This document shows positions 10,501 through 16,594 of a DNA stretch of 64,000 bases, piece by piece; position 1 is the first letter of the stretch, and the number at the start of each line of letters is the position of its first letter. The notes beneath the pieces were generated by a model. That model saw nothing but the letters and a program-made list of their open reading frames with translations. It had not been told where the DNA came from and searched no databases. The stretch lies in assembly GCF_016862955.1 (NCBI RefSeq), contig NZ_BONY01000039.1:1-64000 (forward strand). The letters are read 5' to 3'. Source of the DNA: Rhizocola hellebori (GTDB taxonomy: Bacteria; Actinomycetota; Actinomycetes; Mycobacteriales; Micromonosporaceae). Both the position numbers and the translations under genes were made by a program.

Positions 10501-12050
10501 TCGAAGGACCAGGAGAACTTGTATTTGCCGAGATCCTGTTTGTGGCCACCCGGAATCCCCCATTGGCGGGCGACGAGAAGGAATTCCGGGTTCTTGCGCA
10601 CCGCATCGGCGTTGCGCAGCCGCAGCCGCGCCCGGCCCAGCACGCCCAGCACACTCTCGCCGACGACCGCGGTGAGCTGCCGCTCGGTCAGCGCCGGTGG
10701 GCCGGTGACCGCGATGGTCCGGAAGGCCGCGACGACTTCGATGATGCGCTGGCGCAATTGCGGCCCGGTGGTTGCCTGGCGAAGGTAGCCGAGCGCCGCG
10801 ATGAACTGGCCCTGGATCGCCGGGGACTGGGCCAGCGCCGCCGGGATCTGGCTCGCCACGAACGCGAACAGCTGCTGCTGCAACGATTCGGTGAGTTCGG
10901 CCGGCACCGGTCCGGACAGGTCGATGCCGAGCGCCGCCATTCCCCTGTCCAGCAGGGCGGCCAAGCCCGCGATCGTGGTGCCGGTGAGGACACCCGTGCG
11001 CAGCCCTAGCTGAAGGATCTGCCCGATCCCCGGTTCGTTGAAGAACGCGAGCGGGTCTGGATCACCCTGGAAACCCGTTGGCAGCAAAGCACTTTGCAGC
11101 AATCGGTTGGCTCTCAGGTAGGCCACCGCGTCAGCGAAGCGCTGCGCCGGGGTCCCGCCCGGGTCGGCCCAGCCCACCCGCTCCGCGAAGGCGAGCGTCT
11201 GCACGAGCTGGGTGTCGTCCGGGCCGGTGAGGTCCTGCCCGACCAGGAAGGCGGGCAGCCAATCGGCGATGGCCGGGAACGCCGCCTCGGTCTGTGCCAC
11301 GATCGTGGCGACGTCGCCGCCGCCGGTGGTCGCGAAGTCATAGGTGGCAACAACATCGCCGAGCGTGGGCAGGCCGGTGGCGAGCGCCAGCCGGCGGTCG
11401 AGCTCGAACGTGCCGGCTACCCAATCGGCGAGGCGGCCGGGGTCGGCGAGGACCTCGTTGACGGTCACGCCGTCGGCCCAGAAGTCCTGCCAGAAAACCT
11501 CTGTGCCGCCTCGGGTGTTGCGCTGCCGGGTCTCGGCATCGCCGGACGGTCCGGCGTGCTCGATCCCAAGCCGCAGGGCCACTGTCCGCAGATCGGCCAC
11601 CTGTTCCGGTACGAGTTCCGGCCGTTGGCCGGCCAGCAGCGCAGGCAAGACCGCGGGGCTGAGCCGGGCCAGGGCCGCGTCCAGTTCCGGATCCGCTCCC
11701 GGCGGGGCGAGCCCGGCCAGGACGGCACGCAGATCGACCGGGCCGCCGAAGCCGATGAGATCAGTGATCGCCATCCCTAGCTGCTCGGCCGAAACGCCCA
11801 GTCCGGACGCGATGCGCTGGGGGTCCAAAGTGAACTGTTCGGCCAGGCCCGCCTTGTCCGCCACACCCGACGCGAGCCGGGAAAACCCGTCCTGTACCAA
11901 CGCCAGCTGCACCGGCACCTGACTGGGCAGATCGGCCAGCTTCAGCGCGCCCACGCTTTCGCGCCGTATGGTCTCCGCCCGCGTCGCAGTGTCCGCCAAG
12001 ACCTTGGCCAGGTCCCGCACCCCGCGAATGTCCAGCCCGACGTAGGCCAT
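7539..12050 (-). CDS. Giant putative ESX substrate with duplicated glycine-rich module
   Basis: ATG at 12050 gives 1503 residues and the N-terminus MAYVGLDIRGVRDLAKVLA, a typical start for actinobacterial ESX-associated large proteins; upstream in-frame codons look untranslated. The first ~100 residues are helical (WXG/LXG-like). Residues ~330-900 are long helical and hydrophobic stretches, including a Gly/Ala-rich segment (VASLFVPGLGLGAAAMALSL). Two homologous modules follow, at about 900-1125 and 1190-1410. Each carries NWF-EGF-G-ST-LR, a Gly-rich hydrophobic stretch, GANQSEAM, EIYRREV and DGTV-PQP. The last ~60 residues are acidic and aromatic-rich. No enzymatic motif was recognised. A pore-forming, surface or toxin-like role is possible. 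It is the first gene of the minus-strand ESX substrate operon. Confidence 0.85.
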   Translation of the reverse strand: MAYVGLDIRGVRDLAKVLADTATRAETIRRESVGALKLADLPSQVPVQLALVQDGFSRLASGVADKAGLAEQFTLDPQRIASGLGVSAEQLGMAITDLIGFGGPVDLRAVLAGLAPPGADPELDAALARLSPAVLPALLAGQRPELVPEQVADLRTVALRLGIEHAGPSGDAETRQRNTRGGTEVFWQDFWADGVTVNEVLADPGRLADWVAGTFELDRRLALATGLPTLGDVVATYDFATTGGGDVATIVAQTEAAFPAIADWLPAFLVGQDLTGPDDTQLVQTLAFAERVGWADPGGTPAQRFADAVAYLRANRLLQSALLPTGFQGDPDPLAFFNEPGIGQILQLGLRTGVLTGTTIAGLAALLDRGMAALGIDLSGPVPAELTESLQQQLFAFVASQIPAALAQSPAIQGQFIAALGYLRQATTGPQLRQRIIEVVAAFRTIAVTGPPALTERQLTAVVGESVLGVLGRARLRLRNADAVRKNPEFLLVARQWGIPGGHKQDLGKYKFSWSFDELGVLTGIRRKKKSTLSRVFDTIKSVGKAILESWKDNPFKAIFQVGKIALGVASLFVPGLGLGAAAMALSLGEAAFHAVEGDWLAAIGSGLSAFTAGAEVFGEVSATVLQTSQMEFVKTLFQGDETLNFLINAKRALDIGTSVIRFTQADSLLGSIGAGLGAFSTALGNGGELLRSMGGDVSLGKALVQLGTTARDLTRMVVPAAGLVQAIENGDLANAFGNGLLAVSAGATAFSDPRGVFGTPTSLGSSLFGFDKEAQATLRAIGQGTGVLGNLTRAITAADAGQAFLAGSFLSQAVAALNDPRTSVVGNRAVVTQRIAEVGAILEQVFKGANPRAAAPFVVDGLSKVVDALGTQVRAPDANAGVQRPERLAATSSGAQILRGDAGADVLLAGFREGGDGSAPLILAAGGPELADRLPTVEDPEISKTPENWFSEGFAGMSTELLREQARQFGQDAEAQRSQARLLEGVQQWAPFIFGTTGATVLGGWGATQGALTGFEFGPPGAIVNGTLGFVVGVRKGWEAGNLVGQIVGVNMFGTQIQQLKEGANQSEAMQQLLNTEIYRREVDDRIAYRTSVEQLAPSGTVLTFGRIERAPATAFDGTVLPQPMFRPQGPLPDLMRMPVDPAPDDIPPFGSDVAPLRRAGLSNFSEEPGAITVVDSFGGRTLSGQGEDLPIVLAGLRRRGGPDLDDRMPNLDQNLPEESVLRPDGRPIDNWFEEGFGGISTESLRAQAEQLGVDVEAQRFDASLLTGIQQAGPLIGATALGTWGAAEGAFVGWRAFGPYGALVNGTIGLVVGAEKGWKYGGPAGMLFGAAMDETVQGLKMGANQSEAMRQIVNDEIYRREVEERFAWQDGVQRLAPQGMALSFGPPDQVVATALDGTVIPQPAFLPEGTVMPDGSLLPEESAGLNPLDGAPFLVQTSVDWASGDMSPFGGQAFETREFSFQDADFYYADLAPTQPAESFSDVEMFTFEESSTFDTGDFVYE

Positions 12051-12207
12051 CGAAACCACTCCCGTCACCCGAAGGTTGTCGACTCCCCGGGTTCGCCGCA
12101 TCCCAGCGCAACGGTTCCCATCAATCTCGCGCGTTTTTTCGGGAACCGGCGGCAGCGCTCACGGCGAAAGCAGGTGAACGAGATCGAGTCCACACAGGAG
12201 GTACGCC

Positions 12208-13041
12208 GTGTCGGTCGACGTCAGCACAGCAAGGGTTCGCGACATCCCGGATGACCGGTGGGCGGGCACGCCGCTGGCAAGCGCGCACTGGTTGGAGAGC
12301 ACGACCGGGTTCCCGCAGGGAAGCGTCGGCGCTCACGACAGCGGCGGCGGCGCCGAGGTGGTCTGCGCCGTGCGCGGATTCCGGCTCACCCGGCAACAGG
12401 TCACCGAGGTCCTGGCGTTCGCCGAATTCCTGGCCGGTAGCGCCCTCACCCCGGCCGACCGGGCCGAGATCGAGGAAGACATCATCGACGCGTTCGAGGA
12501 CTCTCCGAAAGCGGCGGTGAAGTTCCTGCAGCCCATCTCGGGCGGGGTGGCCCGGATGGGTTCCATGGACCCGATCGAGCGCTGCCAGCGGCGGCTACAC
12601 GCGCTGACCAGCAGCTATACCGTCGATCAGCGCAAGCGTAGCGACGGCGCGGATCCCGACCCGGTCATGTCGGTGGTGGGACGCTACAACCCCCTCGTGC
12701 GCTACTGGGCCTCCACCGGCATCGTGCTCGTCGAAGATGCGCTGAGCGCCCGTTTCCAGCAGCACCAGCTCGTGCTCTCCCTCATCGGCCGAGAACCCGA
12801 GCCGGCCCAGTTCCTGCGGGAACGCCTGCTGGCCCGCCTCGGCGACGCGGGTGCGGTCGAGATCGCCGACCTTGCCGCGGCGGAGTTCCGGCTGCTGTCG
12901 ATGCGCGCGTGGCTGCGCGATCTGGGCGAGGCCACCCTGCGGATCCTGCGCGCGGATCTCCTTCGCGCCGTGCCGTCCGCGCTCGACATGGACATTGTGG
13001 TCCAGCAGGTCGGTTTCCGCGCGGCTCTAAGCGCCAGCTGA
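12208..13041 (+). CDS. Conserved-looking cytosolic protein of unknown function
   Basis: This 277-residue protein is divergent from the ESX substrate gene. The GTG at 12208 is preceded by AGGAGG, a convincing start. The sequence is soluble and mixed alpha/beta at the N-terminus, then strongly helical from about residue 60 to the end (for example ALTPADRAEIEEDIIDAFED). I do not recognise the family and see no catalytic motif. Its 3' end overlaps the convergent membrane-protein gene by 15 bp. Proximity suggests a link with the ESX region, but nothing in the sequence proves it. Confidence 0.75.
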   Translation: MSVDVSTARVRDIPDDRWAGTPLASAHWLESTTGFPQGSVGAHDSGGGAEVVCAVRGFRLTRQQVTEVLAFAEFLAGSALTPADRAEIEEDIIDAFEDSPKAAVKFLQPISGGVARMGSMDPIERCQRRLHALTSSYTVDQRKRSDGADPDPVMSVVGRYNPLVRYWASTGIVLVEDALSARFQQHQLVLSLIGREPEPAQFLRERLLARLGDAGAVEIADLAAAEFRLLSMRAWLRDLGEATLRILRADLLRAVPSALDMDIVVQQVGFRAALSAS

Positions 13042-13557
13042 TCCTTGCCGGGCGGCCTGCCGGACCGCGCGCGCTGTTCGGATCGCGGCGAGCACGGTCA
13101 CGAGGCTGGCCACTGTCCACAGTGGATAGGCCACCCAGCGCGTGTCCAGCGCCGTCTTATCGAACGCGCCGCCGGCCGAGGTGACCGCCTGGTACACCCA
13201 AAAAAGCCCTTGGACCAGCACCGCGATCAGAACGCTGGCCCACGCCCACGCCCATGCGGCGTTGCGCCGCGTTCGGACCAGCCAAATGACCACGGCGACG
13301 GCAGCCACCACCGACCCGGCGATCCAAAACCTGTCGGCCACGATCGTCGCATCGCCACGAGGCATCAGCTGCTGCCACACTTCATAAGCCAACCAGGCGG
13401 GTACCACGTCGGCGCTGCCATGGGTCACCACGGTAATCCGGTCCTCGTAATGGCCCACCGCCATGATCGTGTGGAACACATCGAGGATCGCCCAAAGACT
13501 CAACGCAAGCACCAACACACGCGCCGAAGCCCGCAGCTCAACCGTCGCCTGTTCCAC
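13027..13557 (-). CDS. Four-helix integral membrane protein, unknown function
   Basis: The 176 residues include four hydrophobic helices at roughly 11-33, 77-95, 103-123 and 142-160, with a basic C-terminal tail (RTARAVRQAARQ). A ~45-residue loop after helix 1 contains several acidic residues and a Trp pair, and is probably extracytoplasmic. The layout resembles DUF4328/DoxX-sized small membrane proteins, but no family motif is certain. It is convergent with the preceding gene, overlapping by 15 bp. Confidence 0.7.
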   Translation of the reverse strand: MEQATVELRASARVLVLALSLWAILDVFHTIMAVGHYEDRITVVTHGSADVVPAWLAYEVWQQLMPRGDATIVADRFWIAGSVVAAVAVVIWLVRTRRNAAWAWAWASVLIAVLVQGLFWVYQAVTSAGGAFDKTALDTRWVAYPLWTVASLVTVLAAIRTARAVRQAARQGSAGA

Positions 13558-13654
13558 AAGTCCCCGTTCCGTCGAAGGTCACCGTCGAGTATGCCGCCTG
13601 CCCGTGACCATCCCCCCGGCCCGGGGTGGGGTGGGCGTGCTGCAAGATTCAGGT

Positions 13655-14299
13655 GTGGCCAAGCTGACTGACTTCCTCATTGAGTATCTCGGAGATTGGC
13701 CCGGCACGCCGGGGCTGACCATTGCTGGAGCCGAGGTGCGTATCCGTCCTGGGTGGGACGGGCAGCTGCGCGAGGTGGTCGGTGTGGGCAGCCCGCAGAG
13801 CGCGGTGATCTCCGTGCCGCCCAGTTCCGCCACGCTGGCGCGCGATCGGGTGCTCAGCTGGGAGCAGGCTCAGGCGGCGCTGCCCGAGGTGTTCGCTCGC
13901 CCGGACAGCCGGGTCTATTACGGCACGTTCCGGTGGACCTACCAGCCGACCGATCTTCCCGATGCCGGGGTTTGGATTCCGGCCGACGATCCGCTTGTGC
14001 CGCCGTGGCTGCATCCCTTCGGGGGCGACGTGCTGATGACGCTGATCGACGGGAAGTATGCCGCAGGGGTGGGCATCAAGCGGCACAACGCTTCTGGTCT
14101 AGAGATTTCTGTGGGTACCGAGCCCGAGCACCGCGGCAAGGGATTGGCCGCCGGCCTGGTGGCGCAGGCGGCGCGATGGATCCTGGCCCAGGACGCGGTG
14201 CCGATCTACCTGCACGATCCGGCCAACGTCGCCTCGGACCGCACGGCCAACGCGGCAGGGTTTCCCGATGAAGGCTGGCAGATTCTGGGCATGGGTTAG
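13655..14299 (+). CDS. GNAT family N-acetyltransferase
   Basis: GTG at 13655 gives 214 residues. The C-terminal half holds the acetyl-CoA-binding GNAT core: strand VGTEPEHRGKGLAAGLV with the R-G-K-G-L-A pyrophosphate loop, then a helix and YLHDPANVASDRTANAAGF, the usual motif-B region where an Asn and an aromatic contact CoA. The N-terminal ~100 residues are family-specific. The acceptor substrate is unknown. The stop overlaps the stop of the convergent DUF998 gene by 4 bp. In-frame coding potential upstream of 13655 lacks a plausible ribosome-binding site. Confidence 0.85.
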   Translation: MAKLTDFLIEYLGDWPGTPGLTIAGAEVRIRPGWDGQLREVVGVGSPQSAVISVPPSSATLARDRVLSWEQAQAALPEVFARPDSRVYYGTFRWTYQPTDLPDAGVWIPADDPLVPPWLHPFGGDVLMTLIDGKYAAGVGIKRHNASGLEISVGTEPEHRGKGLAAGLVAQAARWILAQDAVPIYLHDPANVASDRTANAAGFPDEGWQILGMG

Positions 14300-14931
14300 C
14301 CCGCGGCGCTGCCCCTCAGCCGCACCGCGATCGCGACCGTCCAGATGAGCCACGGGAACGCGGCCAGCCGTTCCAGCGTGCCTGCGCCCACACCTACGTC
14401 GGCCTGGGTCAGGAACAGCGCGGTGCCCGCCACCCCGGCCAGGCCCAGGGTGAGGCTGATCCCGCGCATCGAGCCCAGGACGGAAGGCCGACGGGCCAGC
14501 GATGCCACGAGCATGCCGGCATTGGCCAGTACAAAAATCAGCATCGCCGCAAGAAAGTGATTGTTCTCGTTCACGTCGGCCGGATAGAGCCCGGCCAGGA
14601 GATAACCACTCGCGCCCGCGAGCGTCAGCACCTGTGCCGTCCGCGCGCAGATCCCTTCCCCGAGCGCCGACCAGGTGAGCAGGGCCCCGAGCGCGAGCAG
14701 CACGCCAGTGGCGATCATCGCGCTGTTCATCGCCACATGCCAGGGCGAGCAGACCTCGCGCGGCCGGGAAGTGTCCCACACCCCGCAGGTCACGTTGCCA
14801 AGGTCGCTGATGTTGTTGGTGGCCCAGCTGAACGGCGGATGTCGCCAGGCCAGCCCGGTGACCACGTTCGCGACCAGGAACAGGGGTGTGGCCAGCAGCC
14901 AGCAGTAGGCGCCCAGGCGGTGTGTTCGCAT
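14296..14931 (-). CDS. DUF998 family membrane protein
   Basis: This 211-residue polytopic protein has six predicted helices. The first helix, followed by the WATNNISDLGN signature and then CSPWHVAMN before helix 2, is the hallmark of DUF998 (six-TM proteins of unknown function, common in actinobacteria). The loop has two cysteines (CGVWDTSRPREVC) that could form a disulfide outside the membrane. It is convergent with the GNAT gene. No partner gene suggests a substrate. Confidence 0.85.
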   Translation of the reverse strand: MRTHRLGAYCWLLATPLFLVANVVTGLAWRHPPFSWATNNISDLGNVTCGVWDTSRPREVCSPWHVAMNSAMIATGVLLALGALLTWSALGEGICARTAQVLTLAGASGYLLAGLYPADVNENNHFLAAMLIFVLANAGMLVASLARRPSVLGSMRGISLTLGLAGVAGTALFLTQADVGVGAGTLERLAAFPWLIWTVAIAVRLRGSAAG

Positions 14932-15039
14932 CAGCTAACTTCAGCGTCCGGCGGTGACAGCCGCACTGGGCCCAGCCCGTCAAAATCGGGTAGGGCCAGG
15001 CATACCGCCGGCATTCGAGGAGTGCCTAGACTTCGCGTC

Positions 15040-15781
15040 ATGCTGCAGGTTGAAGCATTCGCAGATGAGGATGTCACCGAGGCCTGGACACGGATCGAGG
15101 CGGGGCTGAGCCGTGTCCTGCCCGCTTCGCTGCCGCGCCTCGCGCCGCCGGCCGAGGTGGAGGCGATCGAAGAGGCGGAAGCCGTGCTGGAATTGGTGCT
15201 GCCACAGGATTTCCGGGCCAGTCTGCGCATCCACAACGGAACGGCATGGGGTCTGCCCAGCCCGGTTCCGCTGGAGTGCCTCTTCGACGCCAGCGGAATC
15301 GTCGAGTCGACCAGGATGTGGCGCACCACGATCGATGCGGACCCGGTCTTTGACGACCCCCGGGTCTGGGCCTTCATGGTCGACGAGAGCAGGATTCATC
15401 TCAACGGGCCGGTGCGGCCGACGCTGAGCGCCGAGGGCAGGGTGTGCGTCGGCACCATGAACGGCGACGTGCACTGGTTTCTCGACCTCGATCCGCCACC
15501 GGGCGGCACACCGGGACAGGTGATCCGGATCGATCCCGAGTGCACCGCATGGGACGTCCTCGCGCCGTCGTGGCGGCAGCTGCTGATCCGCTACGCCGAA
15601 GACCTGGAGCTGTTCGCGACCACTCCGGACAGCTCCGGTCTGGACATCGCACCGGAAGCCGGACCGGCGTGCGAATGGGGCAGCCGGACCGGCGTGCGAA
15701 TGGGGCAGCCGGCCCAGCCCGCGCGGAGCACGCCCGGCTTATCTCCAGGAGGTTCAGGCGCTCAATCCCTACTCGTGGTGA
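15040..15781 (+). CDS. SMI1/KNR4-like (SUKH) protein with 3' frameshift
   Basis: ATG at 15040 opens a protein with the SMI1/KNR4 pattern: PPAEVEAIEEAEAVLELVLP, then FRASLRIHNG and a long beta-rich part ending in WRQLLIRYAEDLELF. This superfamily includes immunity proteins of contact-dependent toxins and glucan-synthesis regulators. A perfect 25-bp tandem duplication at 15661-15710 breaks the frame. As sequenced, translation continues into mscL and stops at 15930. With one copy removed, the frame continues as RPAYLQEVQALNPYSW and stops at 15779-15781, just before mscL, which is the expected family end. The duplication is therefore probably a recent mutation or an assembly artefact. Confidence 0.8.
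15661..15710. repeat. Perfect 25-bp tandem duplication
   Basis: Two identical, directly adjacent 25-bp units (15661-15685 and 15686-15710), each beginning GGACCGGCGTGCGAATGG. The length is not a multiple of three, so it shifts the reading frame of the SMI1-like gene. Confidence 0.95.
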
Positions 15782-15803
15782 TCCGGCGGGTTATCCTGCG
15801 GTG

Positions 15804-16166
15804 GTGCTCAAGGGGTTCAAGGAGTTCATCACCAGGGGAAACGTCGTCGACCTCGCGGTCGGTGTGGTCATCGGCGCTGCCTTCGGCGCGGTCATCACCC
15901 AATTCACCGCCTCCTTCCTTGACCCACTGATCCGGCTGCTCACCGGCGGCAAGCAAGCCGGTGGCACCTTCACCATCGACGGCGTCGTCTTCGATTACGG
16001 CGCTTTCATCAACGTCCTCATCGCGTTTCTGCTCACCGCCATCGCCATTTATTTCTTTGTCGTGGTACCGATTAACCACCTCGCCAAGCGCAAAGCCTCC
16101 GAAGAGCTGAGCCGTGAGGCCCAGCTGCTCACGGAAATCCGCGACCGCCTTCCCGCGGACAGGTAG
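15804..16166 (+). CDS. mscL: Large-conductance mechanosensitive channel MscL
   Basis: This pentameric inner-membrane channel opens on membrane tension during hypo-osmotic shock. The 120 residues show the family hallmark GFKEFITRGNVVDLAVGVVIGAAFGAVI (N-terminal helix plus pore-lining TM1), a loop, the second helix (FINVLIAFLLTAIAIYFFVV), and a charged C-terminal helix. GTG at 15804 gives the canonical start; GTG at 15801 is an alternative. It starts 22 nt after the repaired end of the SMI1-like gene, with no strong ribosome-binding site. Confidence 0.95.
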   Translation: MLKGFKEFITRGNVVDLAVGVVIGAAFGAVITQFTASFLDPLIRLLTGGKQAGGTFTIDGVVFDYGAFINVLIAFLLTAIAIYFFVVVPINHLAKRKASEELSREAQLLTEIRDRLPADR

Positions 16167-16231
16167 CCGGGAAACTCTGCGGCACTTGCCCTTGCGGCGA
16201 TCACCGGGCAGGATCGCTGCGGGAGGCGACC

Positions 16232-16594
16232 ATGGACGCTCTGGAATTCCTTCGGCTGCTGCTGCGCTATCTGCACCTCATCGGCTTCGCGCTGCTGCTG
16301 GGCGGCGTCGCGGTGCAATACTTCAACGGCCGCTATCAGGTGAACTGGGTCATGCGCATCGGCATCGGCGCGCTACTGACCTTCGGTGCGCTGCTGGCGA
16401 TCCCGTTCCCGGCAGGCATCGACCTCAACTACCCCAAGCTCGCGGTCAAGCTCGGCATCGGTGTCCTCATCGGCGCCGCCATCGGCGTGGCCGTGGTGCG
16501 TGAGCGGGCCGGCAAGCCCGTCTCGAAAGGCCACTTCCTCGGCATAGGGCTGATGACCCTGCTCAACGCGGCGATCGCGGTCTTCTGGCGGTGA
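16232..16594 (+). CDS. Small four-helix membrane protein
   Basis: This 120-residue hydrophobic protein has helices at about 12-28, 42-58, 68-86 and 100-117, with short loops. The N-terminal LLLRYLHLIGFALLLGGVAVQ, with a His in the first helix, resembles small haem- or copper-associated membrane proteins (DUF2269/CopD-like), but no second ligand is obvious. The ATG follows GGGAGGCGACC. Its last 222 bp overlap, antisense, the 3' end of the TIR-GH15 gene. Confidence 0.75.
   Translation: MDALEFLRLLLRYLHLIGFALLLGGVAVQYFNGRYQVNWVMRIGIGALLTFGALLAIPFPAGIDLNYPKLAVKLGIGVLIGAAIGVAVVRERAGKPVSKGHFLGIGLMTLLNAAIAVFWR

Noticed and set aside
4165-13130. Recurring TCCACTGTGGA-like words (near 4172, 6386, 13111)
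   Set aside because: The copies lie inside coding sequence or a terminator with no constant position; I could not separate them from chance GC-rich vocabulary.
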